From positions 38,971-102,970 of the forward strand of contig NZ_JHYY01000030.1 of the NCBI RefSeq assembly GCF_000621205.1: 64,000 nucleotides of DNA, given 5' to 3'. This DNA is from Halotalea alkalilenta DSM 17697. Its GTDB lineage: Bacteria > Pseudomonadota > Gammaproteobacteria > Pseudomonadales > Halomonadaceae. The number at the start of each line of letters is the position of its first letter. The first letter of the stretch is position 1. Below, piece by piece: positions 1 through 8,433 of the stretch. Position numbers and translations under genes: made by a program. A model generated the notes under the pieces. It did no database searches and was not told where the DNA came from. It saw only the letters and a list, made by a program, of their open reading frames with translations.

Positions 1-62
1 GTCCACGGTCTGCACAACTAGACATCGAAGACGGAGAAAAGTTTAGTTACATGCATTGATCA

Positions 63-683
63 TCAGTCGAATTCACGCGCGGCGGTCTGGTTCCCACGGC
101 TGAAATCCGGCTCGAGCATGTCCCGGATCCGATGGTCGATCGCCTCGCGAGCGCGGAATATCCGCGAACGCACGGTACCTACCGGGCACTGCATCACGTT
201 GGCGATATCCTCGTAGGCGAGCCCATCGAGCTCGCGCAGGGTAATGGCGGTGCGCAGGTCCTCCGGCAGGTTCTCGATCGCCTCGAACACCGCCGCCTCG
301 AGCTGGTCGCGGGCGATCGCAGCCTCCGGGGTCTCGATGTCGGCGAGCCGGCCGCTCACGTCGAGCACCTCGGCGTCGCTGATGTCCAGGTCGCTGCCCG
401 GCGGGCGCCTGCCCCGGGCCACCAGATGGTTCTTCGCCGTATTGATCGCGATCCGGTACATCCAGGTATAGAAGGCGCTTTCGTTGCGGAACTTGTCCAA
501 CGCCCGGTAAGCCTTGATGAAGGCTTCCTGCGCGACGTCGTACACCTCGGCCTGATCGTGCACGTAGCGCCCGATCAGCCCGATGATCTTGTGCTGGTAC
601 TTCTTGACCAGCAGGTCGAACGCCCGGCTGTCTCCCGCCTGGGCCCGCTCGACCAGCTGCTGGTCGGTCACCTTGGTCGTCAT
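63..683 (-). CDS. rpoE: RNA polymerase sigma-E (AlgU-like) factor
   Basis: ECF sigma factor of 206 residues that directs RNA polymerase to envelope-stress promoters. Region 2 (about residues 22-95) holds the run DVAQEAFIKAYRAL and the motif YRIAINTAKNHLVARGRRPP, nearly identical to what I recall of Pseudomonas AlgU. Region 4 (about 140-190) holds the helix-turn-helix YEDIANVMQCPVGTVRSRIF. The ATG sits behind a run CAAGGGGAT. A sigma-E-type promoter lies about 80 bases upstream and suggests autoregulation. The usual partner genes (anti-sigma RseA/MucA, RseB/MucB) would lie below coordinate 63, outside this window; only 62 bases are visible there and they show no convincing start. Confidence 0.95.
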   Translation of the reverse strand: MTTKVTDQQLVERAQAGDSRAFDLLVKKYQHKIIGLIGRYVHDQAEVYDVAQEAFIKAYRALDKFRNESAFYTWMYRIAINTAKNHLVARGRRPPGSDLDISDAEVLDVSGRLADIETPEAAIARDQLEAAVFEAIENLPEDLRTAITLRELDGLAYEDIANVMQCPVGTVRSRIFRAREAIDHRIRDMLEPDFSRGNQTAAREFD

Positions 684-1038
684 CGACGTATCCCCTTGAA
701 TGCTACCGCCGGAGCCATACCCATGAGGCCTGCGCGATCATCGCGCTGGTGCCGTGCAGGCTCGAATGACAGGCCCTTTGAAGTTCACGGCACGACCCGG
801 CTCCGGGTCGAAAAAAAGATGAAAATGACGAAACGCTACCCTTGTTCCTAGCTTATACCAATGGACCCAACTCAGCCCGACCGTTGGACCCCGGAGTGAT
901 CGTTGAGTTCCATGCTAAGATATCGCTCCGATGAATTCGCCCCAGCCGCTCCTTCTGCCGCTGTTTTTCGTCGCTACCTTAAGCTTCGAGCGTCGAGCCA
1001 ATCCATGACCGACGCCTCATCCCGTCGACAGGTCGAAC
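684..1038. other. Divergent intergenic region rpoE / DAHP synthase
   Basis: A 355-base region with promoters for both flanking genes. It holds the sigma-E-like promoter and a GC hairpin (CGACCCGG/CCGGGTCG near 795-812) next to a run of A. A 12-codon frame at 861-899 with a single Trp has no ribosome binding site and I do not call it a leader peptide. I see no clear sigma-70 promoter for the downstream gene. Confidence 0.5.
761..786 (-). promoter_or_regulatory. Candidate sigma-E-dependent promoter of rpoE
   Basis: Read on the minus strand: GAACTT (786-781), a 15-base spacer, then TCGAG (765-761). GAACTT is the exact -35 core of sigma-E/AlgU promoters and TCnnA is the usual -10. The predicted start lies about 70 bases upstream of the rpoE ATG. 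RpoE autoregulation is known in E. coli and Pseudomonas; here it is inferred from the match. Confidence 0.55.
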
Positions 1039-2115
1039 ATGTCAGAACAGCAAGTCAACAACCTCAACGTCCTCGCTCAGGACGTGTTGATCACTCCCGA
1101 AGCGCTCAAGCAGTCGCTGCCTCTTGGAGAGCGCGCCGAGCGCACGGTGATAGAGAGCCGTCGTACCATCCAGCGGATCCTCGATCGCGAGGACCCACGC
1201 CTTTTGGTCGTGGTCGGTCCATGCTCGATCCATGACGTAGAGGCGGCGCGCGAGTATGCCATGCGCCTGCGCGAGCTCTCCTCCCGCGTCGGTGACGAGC
1301 TCTTTCTGGTGATGCGCGCCTATTTCGAGAAACCGCGCACCACCGTGGGCTGGAAAGGCCTGATCAACGATCCCTACATGGACGACAGCTTCGCCATCCA
1401 GGACGGCCTCACCATCGCCCGCCGCCTGCTGGTGGAGCTCTCCGAGCTCGGCGTACCGCTGGCCACCGAGGCGCTCGACCCAATCTCGCCGCAGTACCTG
1501 CAGGACTGCATCAGCTGGTCGGCGATCGGCGCGCGCACCACCGAATCGCAGACCCATCGCGAGATGGCCTCCGGGCTCTCCGGACCGGTCGGGTTCAAGA
1601 ACGGTACCGATGGCAGCCTCGACGTCGCGGTCAATGCGCTCAAGTCGGTGGCCCACTCGCACAGCTTCCTCGGCATCGATCAGCGCGGCCAGGTCGCGGT
1701 GATCACCACCCGCGGCAACGCCTATGGCCATGCCGTGCTGCGCGGCGGCAACGGCAAGCCCAACTACGATAGCGTCAGCGTCTCGCTGGCCGAGCGTGAA
1801 CTGGAAAGCGCGGGCCTCAAGCCCAACCTGATGATCGACTGCTCGCACGCCAATTCGAACAAGGATCCGGAACTGCAGCCGCTGGTGATCGAGAACGTCG
1901 CCCAGCAGATCCTCGAGGGCAACCGCTCGATCATCGGCCTGATGATCGAATCGAACCTCCACTGGGGGGCGCAGAAGATTCCGGCCGACCGCAGCCAGCT
2001 CGCCTACGGCGTATCGGTCACCGACGCCTGCATCGATTGGGCGACCACCGAGGAGCGTCTCACCGAGCTCGCCGACCGACTGCGCGAGCCGCTCAAGCGC
2101 CGCATCGCAGGCTGA
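1039..2115 (+). CDS. aroF: 3-deoxy-7-phosphoheptulonate (DAHP) synthase, class I
   Basis: Condenses phosphoenolpyruvate and erythrose 4-phosphate to DAHP, the first step of the shikimate pathway. At 358 residues it has the usual AroF/G/H length. Visible family blocks are LLVVVGPCSIHD (about 56-67), YFEKPRTTVGWKGLINDP (about 95-112), IGARTTESQTHRE (about 158-170), GPVGFKNGTDGS (about 177-188) and SHANSNKDP near residue 269. The paralogue (Phe-, Tyr- or Trp-sensitive) cannot be settled by eye, so the symbol is approximate. The start ATG follows CAGGTCGAAC. It stands alone between the divergent rpoE and convergent dinG, so it is probably monocistronic. Confidence 0.9.
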   Translation: MSEQQVNNLNVLAQDVLITPEALKQSLPLGERAERTVIESRRTIQRILDREDPRLLVVVGPCSIHDVEAAREYAMRLRELSSRVGDELFLVMRAYFEKPRTTVGWKGLINDPYMDDSFAIQDGLTIARRLLVELSELGVPLATEALDPISPQYLQDCISWSAIGARTTESQTHREMASGLSGPVGFKNGTDGSLDVAVNALKSVAHSHSFLGIDQRGQVAVITTRGNAYGHAVLRGGNGKPNYDSVSVSLAERELESAGLKPNLMIDCSHANSNKDPELQPLVIENVAQQILEGNRSIIGLMIESNLHWGAQKIPADRSQLAYGVSVTDACIDWATTEERLTELADRLREPLKRRIAG

Positions 2116-2154
2116 GCGAAAGCGCTGGCCCCCGGCCCCATGCCTGCCGGGGGC

Positions 2155-4323
2155 TCAGCCCTGCTCGATACCATCTATTTCGCGCCTGAACGGCGGCAGC
2201 GAGTCGAGCAACGACTTGCCATAGCGCTTGGTCAGCACCCGGCGGTCGAGCAGCGTGATCCTCCCACTGTCGACTTCCTTGCGAATCAGCCGACCGCAAG
2301 CCTGCACCAGCTTCACCGAGGCATCCGGTACGGTGATCCGCATGAAGGCATTGCCACCCCGGCTTTCGATCCACTCGGCGAGCGTCGCGCCTACCGGATC
2401 GTCGGGTACCGCGAACGGCAACCGGGTGATCACCACGTGGGTGAGATAGTCACCCGGCAGGTCGATGCCTTCGGCGAAGCTGGCAAGCCCGAAGATGATG
2501 CTGCCCTTGCCTTCATCGATCCGCCTGCGGTGGCGTTCGAGCAGCTCGCGCCGCGGGATCTGGTCCTGGACCAGGATCGACCTGGCACGCTCGCGACTCT
2601 CCTCGGCGTCGAACAGCGCCTGCTCCACCGCGCGCAGCTGGCGACGCGAAGAGAACAGCACCAGCACCGCGCCCCGCTCCTCCAGCCCGGCGACGAAGTC
2701 GATGATCGAGCGCTCGTGCCGCTCGCGACTGGCGGGGTCGACCGCCTCGCGCGGCACCGAAAGCACCGCGCGGGAATAGTCGAACGGGCTCGGCAGGCGC
2801 TGGTAGCGATAGCGGTTGGCAAGCCCCGCGCGCTCCTGGGTACGTTCGAAACCGCCCAGTGCGGTCAGGGTCGCCGAAGTCAGCACCGCACCGAAGCAGC
2901 GCCCCCATAGATGCTGGGCGAGGGTCTGGGCGGCACTGACCGGCGAGGCGGCATAGACCAGCTCTTCTCCCGCACCTTCGCGCGGCACTTCGAACTGAAG
3001 CCAGCGGGCCTGCGGCGGCTGGTCGGGTTCGACGTCGGTCACCGCGAACGCTTGCCACAGCGCATGCGCCTCGAGCGCACGCCCGTGCAAAAGCGCAATC
3101 AGCGGCAGCCACTGTTCCGCCTGCTCGCGAGCGAGCCCGGTCGATTTGTCCGGGTCGAGGCTCTCGCGCAGGATATCGAGAATTCCCTCCAGCGCCCGTG
3201 CCAGCGAGGCGAACGGCAGCACCAAGGCACCCGCCAGTTCGCGCAGCGCATCCGGCACCCGGCCCATCTCGAAACGGTGCTGACGCCGAACGCCGTCGTG
3301 CACTTCCTGCGCAGGCAACGCCGCCTCGAGACTACGCCCCAATCGCATCGCCTCGTCGAGACGGGGCTCGATCGCGTTCAGCGCCTCGGGCAGCGTGGCG
3401 AGCAGGCGTTTGATCACCGGCTGCACCGCAAGCGCGGTGGTCAGGTCGGTCAGCGATTTCTTCAGCAGATTCAGCCAGCGCCCTGCCGCATGCAGCGGCA
3501 AGCGCTGGTGGAAGTGATCGAGTGCTTTGTCCGGCAGGTGGTGCGCCTCGTCGAAGACGTAGAAGCACTCCTTCGGCGCCGGCAGCACCATACCGCCACC
3601 GAGGGCGAGATCGGCGAGCACCAGGTCATGGTTGGAGACGATCACATCGGCTTCCTCGACGCGCTTGCGAGCGCGGAAGAAAGCGCAGGCGGCGAAGTGG
3701 CCACAGCGACGATTGGTGCACTGGCGGTGATCGATGGTCAGCTGGCGCCAATAGCGATCCTCGATCGCCTCCGGCCAGCTGTCGCGGTCACCCTCCCAGC
3801 GGCCGTTGGCATAAGCACCGGCCAGCTCGGTGGCCAGCTCAACGAGGCGCTCGTCACCGCTGGCCAGCTGGCGCTCGAACAGCGAAAGCGTGGGGTTGGC
3901 CTCGGCGCCGTCGAGCACTTGCTCGAGCCGGCTGAGACACAGGTAGCGCCCGCGCCCCTTGGCCAGGGCGAAATCGAATGCAATCCCGCTGTGCGCCTTG
4001 AGCGCGGGCAGGTCCTGGTGAAGCACCTGCTCCTGCAGCGCGACGGTGGCGGTGGAGATCACCAGCCGCTTGCCGCGCGCCTTGGCGATCGGCAGCGCGG
4101 CGAGCAGGTAGGCCAGCGTCTTGCCGGTACCAGTGCCGGCCTCGAGCACGCAGATGTGCTGGTTGCCGACCCGGCCTCCCTGCTCGTCGCGCTCGATCCC
4201 GCCTAGCGTGCGCGCGATCTCGGCGATCATCAGCTTCTGACCGTAGCGGGGCTTGAGCGCAAGCGCCTCGAGCACCCGCCGATAGGCCTCCTGGATCTCT
4301 TGCTTGAGCGCCGGTTCGAGCAT
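2155..4323 (-). CDS. dinG: ATP-dependent DNA helicase DinG (XPD-like, Fe-S)
   Basis: Superfamily 2 5'-3' DNA helicase involved in resolving R-loops and stalled forks. Near residue 65 is the Walker A AGTGTGKT, and a DEAH box (VFDEAHH) follows. Four cysteines fit the iron-sulfur cluster: one in GRGRYLCLSR and three in QCTNRRCGHFAAC. Helicase motif VI appears as VQACGRLIRKEVDSG near the C-terminus. I start at the ATG giving MLEPALKQEIQEAY; a GTG 12 codons upstream is possible but adds residues unlike the family. About 722 residues, normal for DinG. It converges with the DAHP synthase gene. No LexA box is visible upstream, unlike E. coli dinG. Confidence 0.92.
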   Translation of the reverse strand: MLEPALKQEIQEAYRRVLEALALKPRYGQKLMIAEIARTLGGIERDEQGGRVGNQHICVLEAGTGTGKTLAYLLAALPIAKARGKRLVISTATVALQEQVLHQDLPALKAHSGIAFDFALAKGRGRYLCLSRLEQVLDGAEANPTLSLFERQLASGDERLVELATELAGAYANGRWEGDRDSWPEAIEDRYWRQLTIDHRQCTNRRCGHFAACAFFRARKRVEEADVIVSNHDLVLADLALGGGMVLPAPKECFYVFDEAHHLPDKALDHFHQRLPLHAAGRWLNLLKKSLTDLTTALAVQPVIKRLLATLPEALNAIEPRLDEAMRLGRSLEAALPAQEVHDGVRRQHRFEMGRVPDALRELAGALVLPFASLARALEGILDILRESLDPDKSTGLAREQAEQWLPLIALLHGRALEAHALWQAFAVTDVEPDQPPQARWLQFEVPREGAGEELVYAASPVSAAQTLAQHLWGRCFGAVLTSATLTALGGFERTQERAGLANRYRYQRLPSPFDYSRAVLSVPREAVDPASRERHERSIIDFVAGLEERGAVLVLFSSRRQLRAVEQALFDAEESRERARSILVQDQIPRRELLERHRRRIDEGKGSIIFGLASFAEGIDLPGDYLTHVVITRLPFAVPDDPVGATLAEWIESRGGNAFMRITVPDASVKLVQACGRLIRKEVDSGRITLLDRRVLTKRYGKSLLDSLPPFRREIDGIEQG

Positions 4324-4392
4324 CGATTCAGGCACTCGCCACGCAGCCGGGCACGGCACGGTCGGTTACCGAATGGCACACGGCCTGCATGC

Positions 4393-5778
4393 TCAGAGCA
4401 GCCCCTCGGGCGGATGCTCGCAAGGCAGTTTGTCCTTGATGAACGACTCGATCTCCGGCAGCGCGAAGGCATCCTCCTCGCCGACGAAGCTGATCGAAGT
4501 GCCCTTCGCGCCGGCACGCCCGGTGCGGCCGATGCGATGGACGTAGTCCTCGGGATCCTCGGGCAAGGTGTAGTTGATCACATGGGAGACATCGGAGATG
4601 TGGATGCCGCGTCCGGCGACATCGGTCGCCACCAGCACCGCCACCTTGCCCTCGCGGAACTCCTCGAGGGTGCGAATGCGCTGCTTCTGCGGCACGTCGC
4701 CCGAGAGCATGGCCACGTTGATGCCGGCCTTGCGCAGCGTCTCGTCGAGCTCACGGACGACGTACTTCTGGTTGGCGAACACCATCACCCGGTCGAGCTC
4801 GTCCTGCTTGAGCAAGTTGGTCAGGAGCCTCACCTTGTCGCGGTCGCTGACCATGTAGACCCGCTGCTCGACGTTGGTCGCGGTCTGGCTCTCGGCCGCT
4901 ATCTCGACGTAGGCGGCATCGAAGGTCCATTGGCTGGCCAGGTTGAGGATGTCCTGGGTGAAGGTCGCCGAGAACAGGAAGGTCTGGCGCTCCTCCTTCT
5001 TCGGCGTCGAGCGGATGATCCGCTTGACGTCGGGAATGAAGCCCATCGACAGCATCCGGTCGGCCTCATCGAGCACCAGCACCTCGACCTGGGAAAGATC
5101 GACGTCGCGCTTCTGGTGGAAGTCGAGCAGCCGTCCGGGGGTGGCGATCAGCACGTCGAGGGTCTTCTTCAACTGCTGCTGCTGCTTCTGGTACTCCATG
5201 CCGCCGACCGCACTGACCACTTCAAGGTCGGTGTAGCGGGCGAGCTGGCGAGCATCCTTCTCGATCTGCAGCGCCAGCTCCCGGGTCGGGGCGACGATCA
5301 GCGCGCGCGGCGCGCCGGGCTTCTGACCGTCCGGGCGCTCTTCTTCGAGGAAATAGGTGAAGATCGAGATCAGAAACGCCGCGGTCTTGCCGGTACCGGT
5401 CTGCGCCTTGCCGACCACGTCGCCACCGAGCAGCGTGTGCTTGAGCGCTTCCCCCTGGATCGGGGTGCAGTACTGGAAGCTTAGATCGTTGATCGCCCGC
5501 ATCAGCGGGGTGGGCAGATCGAAATCCTGGAATCGCCATTGCCCGGCCCGCGGCGGGACCGAGGCAAGCACAGCGGGAGCTGCGCTCGCTGACGGTGTCG
5601 GCGGCGCGGCCTGCGTGGCCGGCGTCTCGCTAGCCTGCGCATCGGCAGCTCGCGGTGCCCGCTCGCGCTGCTGGCGACGGGCTTCTCCCGCTGCGTTCTG
5701 GCGGGGCTTGCGACGGCGGCGCTTGGGCTTGTGATTTTCGCTCTGGGTCGGCGGTGAGGTCTTTTCCGACTCGCTCAT
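4393..5778 (-). CDS. rhlB: DEAD-box ATP-dependent RNA helicase, RhlB-like
   Basis: RNA helicase that unwinds structured RNA; RhlB works with RNase E in the degradosome, whose gene is also in this window. An N-terminal tail of about 90 residues is basic ([11 protein letters not shown]) and low complexity. Then come the Q motif ([10 protein letters not shown]), Walker [36 protein letters not shown] and [10 protein letters not shown]. The end [15 protein letters not shown] resembles the RhlB C-terminus. The start is the ATG of [10 protein letters not shown]. The reading frame stays open another 400 codons upstream, but that stretch is antisense to xthA and is not protein-like. About 461 residues. 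Confidence 0.9.
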   Translation of the reverse strand: MSESEKTSPPTQSENHKPKRRRRKPRQNAAGEARRQQRERAPRAADAQASETPATQAAPPTPSASAAPAVLASVPPRAGQWRFQDFDLPTPLMRAINDLSFQYCTPIQGEALKHTLLGGDVVGKAQTGTGKTAAFLISIFTYFLEEERPDGQKPGAPRALIVAPTRELALQIEKDARQLARYTDLEVVSAVGGMEYQKQQQQLKKTLDVLIATPGRLLDFHQKRDVDLSQVEVLVLDEADRMLSMGFIPDVKRIIRSTPKKEERQTFLFSATFTQDILNLASQWTFDAAYVEIAAESQTATNVEQRVYMVSDRDKVRLLTNLLKQDELDRVMVFANQKYVVRELDETLRKAGINVAMLSGDVPQKQRIRTLEEFREGKVAVLVATDVAGRGIHISDVSHVINYTLPEDPEDYVHRIGRTGRAGAKGTSISFVGEEDAFALPEIESFIKDKLPCEHPPEGLL

Positions 5779-6036
5779 GGCATCTCGATCGGTTGATTGA
5801 CAAAGGGCGGTCCACCTCCTCGGTCGGGAAGTGGAGACGCGAACTCCCGCGGCACAGCGGGCAACGGGATGCGTGTCGCTCACACGCAGGGCGCTCAGTG
5901 TACCAGAGCCCACCCTGAGCGCACGATGTCGACCAATGCGACAGCGCATGCGCTGAATTGGTAGAATCCCATCGACCAACGCACAGCAGTCGACGCCAAG
6001 GGCGTCTGTCGACCACCGGCCAGCGAGAGAGCTTGG

Positions 6037-6279
6037 ATGACCCGCAGGAAAAAGACCCGTTCGATCGCCGATCGCGTAACGATCCGCACCGGACGCCGCA
6101 AGGACTACAAGAAGTGGCGTCACGAGAACCCCGACCAGGTCGTGTCCTCGCGTCGCTACCTGCAGAAGAAGCGCGACCAGCGCAAGCTCCAGGCGGCACG
6201 CAAGCTCGAGCGCCAAAAGGACGCACCGACGCTCGACGTTCACGGTGCGCCACCCAGCGACGAGGGGGACGGTCGCTGA
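6037..6279 (+). CDS. Small, very basic protein of unknown function
   Basis: An 80-residue protein rich in Lys and Arg in its first 60 residues ([34 protein letters not shown]), with an acidic tail ending DEGDGR. No membrane segment, cysteine pair or domain is recognisable. Its stop codon is followed at once by the xthA ATG, so the two are almost certainly co-transcribed and perhaps translationally coupled. Upstream a TAGAAT at about 5960 could be a -10 box, with only a weak -35. The composition suggests nucleic-acid or ribosome binding, but that is inference from charge alone. Confidence 0.6.
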   Translation: MTRRKKTRSIADRVTIRTGRRKDYKKWRHENPDQVVSSRRYLQKKRDQRKLQAARKLERQKDAPTLDVHGAPPSDEGDGR

Positions 6280-7092
6280 ATGAAGCTCGTATCGTTCAAC
6301 ATCAACGGTCTGCGTGCCCGCCCTCATCAGCTCGCCGCACTGGTCGAGAAGCATGCCCCGGACGTGATCGGGCTGCAGGAAACCAAGGTTCACGACGACG
6401 AGTTCCCGCTCGAATCCGTGCGTGCGCTGGGCTACCACGTCCACTACCACGGCCAGAAGGGCCACTATGGCGTGGCGATGCTGACCCGCCAGGCACCGCT
6501 CGAGGTTCGCTATGGCCTCGACGGCGACACCGAGGACGCCCAGCGGCGGATGATCGCGGTGCGTCTTGAAAGCGAATTCGGCGAACTCACCGTCTACAAC
6601 GGCTACTTCCCCCAGGGGGAGAACATCGCCCACCCCACCAAGTATCCGTACAAGCGCCAGTTCTACGCTCAGCTCAGCGAAACGCTGGAACGCCGTCACC
6701 AGCCCGGCGACGCCATCGCGGTGATGGGGGATTTCAACATCTCGCCCGAGGATCAGGACATCGGTATCGGCGAAGACGCCCGCAAGCGCTGGCTGCGCGA
6801 GGGCAAGACCAGCTTCCAGCCAGAGGAGCGGGGCTGGCTGTCGAAGCTCCATCAGTGGGGCCTCGTTGACAGCTATCGCTGCCTGCACCCTCGGTCCGAC
6901 GACCGCTTCAGCTGGTTCGACTATCGCTCCAAGGGCTTCGAACGCGAGCCCAAGCGGGGGCTGCGCATCGACTTGATCATGCTCTCGGCGACGCTCGCGC
7001 CCCACGTCGTCGACGTCGGCATCGACTACCCTCTGCGCGGCATGGAAAGACCCTCCGACCACGCACCGGTCTGGACCGAACTGCGCCGTTGA
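6280..7092 (+). CDS. xthA: Exodeoxyribonuclease III
   Basis: AP endonuclease and 3'-5' exonuclease of base-excision repair. The 270-residue EEP-fold protein starts [14 protein letters not shown], as the family does. It shows the metal-binding Glu in IGLQETKV (about residue 34), YNGYFPQG, the NF-type motif [14 protein letters not shown] (about 148-161), RIDLIMLS and the final SDHAPVW with the catalytic Asp-His. It follows the small basic gene with no gap and ends at a strong hairpin. Confidence 0.95.
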   Translation: MKLVSFNINGLRARPHQLAALVEKHAPDVIGLQETKVHDDEFPLESVRALGYHVHYHGQKGHYGVAMLTRQAPLEVRYGLDGDTEDAQRRMIAVRLESEFGELTVYNGYFPQGENIAHPTKYPYKRQFYAQLSETLERRHQPGDAIAVMGDFNISPEDQDIGIGEDARKRWLREGKTSFQPEERGWLSKLHQWGLVDSYRCLHPRSDDRFSWFDYRSKGFEREPKRGLRIDLIMLSATLAPHVVDVGIDYPLRGMERPSDHAPVWTELRR

Positions 7093-7096
7093 CCCC

Positions 7097-7132
7097 GGCA
7101 GAGGACGATGCCCGCAAGGATCGTCCTCTGCC
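7097..7132 (+). terminator. Perfect hairpin after xthA
   Basis: GGCAGAGGACGAT and its exact complement form a 13-bp stem around a 10-base loop, starting 4 bases after the xthA stop. No long T-run follows (the next bases are GGAGCTCCTTTCC), so it may be an imperfect terminator or an mRNA 3'-end stabiliser. Confidence 0.6.
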
Positions 7133-7300
7133 GGAGCTCCTTTCCCCCCGCTCCCCAGCCCCCACCCGAATCCCCATACCGGCTCGCCAGCCCCCGCCGC
7201 CCTGGTTGCACCATCGGCCCGCTTGGGTTCATAGTCGATTCATCGCCGGTATCGACCGGGCGCCGTGACGATAACGACATAAACAGCGGATGAGAGTGGG

Positions 7301-8365
7301 ATGCAGCCAGTCTTCGATGGCCACAACGATGTCTTGCTCAGATTGTGGCAGCTAGCCCATCAGGGTGACGACCCGGTCGCCGCCTTCATCGATGGAACTC
7401 CCCAAGGCCAGCTCGACCTGCCCCGCGCGCGGCGCGGTGGGCTGGTCGGTGGCCTTTGCGCGATCTACGTTCCTTCCGACCGTCATGACCTCGCCCCTTC
7501 CCGGCCCGACGCCAATGGCCACTACGCAAGCCCCCTCGCCGCTGCGGTGGAGCGTCACCGCGCGCTCGACGTGGCGACCGCTTTCGTCGCGATCGCCAAG
7601 CGCATAGAACGTGCGGGCGGCTGGCGACTGTGCACCAGCGTCGACCAGGTAGAGTCGTCGATCGAGGCCGGCGTCTTCGCCGCCGTACTGCACATGGAGG
7701 GTTGCGAACCGCTGGATGAAGGGCTCGAGGCGTTGGAGCTGTTTCACGCCGCCGGGCTGCGCTCGCTGGGGCCGGTATGGAGCCGCAACAACGCCTTCGG
7801 CCATGGCGTGCCGTTCGCCTTCCCGATGAGCCCGGATACCGGCCCCGGGCTCACCGACGCCGGCCGTCGGCTGGTGCGCGAGTGCGACCGGCTCGGCGTG
7901 ATGATCGACCTGGCCCACATCACCGAGCGCGGCTTCTGGGACGTCGCCGAGCTCAGCCAGGCACCGCTGGTCGCCAGCCATTCCAATCCCCACGCCCTGG
8001 TCCCGGTGGCGCGCAACCTGACCGACCGCCAGCTCGACGCGATCCGCGAGCGCCGGGGGCTGGTCGGGCTCAACTATGCCACCACCATGCTGCGCGCCGA
8101 TGCCCGGGCCAATCCGGACACTCCGCTGGAGGTACTGCGCCGCCATCTCGACTACCTGATCGAGCGGGTCGGAATCGACTGCGTGGCATTGGGCTCGGAC
8201 TTCGATGGCGCCCCCATTCCCGCCGGGATCAAGGATGCCGCTGGACTGCCCAACCTGGTCGATACGCTCGCCAACGCCGGCTACGACGCCGCCATGCTCG
8301 AGGCGATCTGCCGCGGCAACTGGCTGCGCGTGCTCGATGAATGCTGGCAGGGGCACTGCGACTGA
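7301..8365 (+). CDS. Membrane-dipeptidase-type peptidase (M19 family)
   Basis: Zinc dipeptidase of the renal-dipeptidase family, 354 residues. Family motifs are visible: the first metal site FDGHNDVLLRL at the N-terminus, the bridging Glu in HMEGCEPL (about residue 130), the His motifs IDLAHITERGFWDV and VASHSNPHALVPVARNLTD, and the Asp motif LGSDFDGAPIP. No signal peptide is seen, so the enzyme is probably cytoplasmic despite the family name. It lies 68 bases upstream of a complete peptide ABC transporter on the same strand. The simplest reading is that imported di- or oligopeptides are hydrolysed by it. The ribosome binding site is GAGAGTGGG just before the ATG. Confidence 0.88.
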   Translation: MQPVFDGHNDVLLRLWQLAHQGDDPVAAFIDGTPQGQLDLPRARRGGLVGGLCAIYVPSDRHDLAPSRPDANGHYASPLAAAVERHRALDVATAFVAIAKRIERAGGWRLCTSVDQVESSIEAGVFAAVLHMEGCEPLDEGLEALELFHAAGLRSLGPVWSRNNAFGHGVPFAFPMSPDTGPGLTDAGRRLVRECDRLGVMIDLAHITERGFWDVAELSQAPLVASHSNPHALVPVARNLTDRQLDAIRERRGLVGLNYATTMLRADARANPDTPLEVLRRHLDYLIERVGIDCVALGSDFDGAPIPAGIKDAAGLPNLVDTLANAGYDAAMLEAICRGNWLRVLDECWQGHCD

Positions 8366-8433
8366 AAGACGTTGGCGACAATCGTGACGACGAGTGATTC
8401 TACAACCACGACACAATCACAAGGATCATCGTA

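Noticed and set aside
1..62. Possible start of the anti-sigma gene downstream of rpoE
   Set aside because: An ATG at 25-23 on the minus strand has no Shine-Dalgarno and only eight codons are visible; nothing resembles the RseA/MucA N-terminus.
787..820. GC hairpin next to seven A as a terminator for rpoE or the DAHP synthase
   Set aside because: The hairpin lies upstream of both genes and its T-run precedes the stem on the minus strand, so it does not fit a terminator in either direction.
861..899. Twelve-codon frame (MDPTQPDRWTPE) before the DAHP synthase as an attenuator leader
   Set aside because: A single Trp, no ribosome binding site and no terminator/antiterminator pair after it.
5779..7062. 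Upstream extension of rhlB by more than 400 codons
   Set aside because: It is antisense to xthA and lacks RhlB-like sequence; the ATG at 5778 gives a normal protein.
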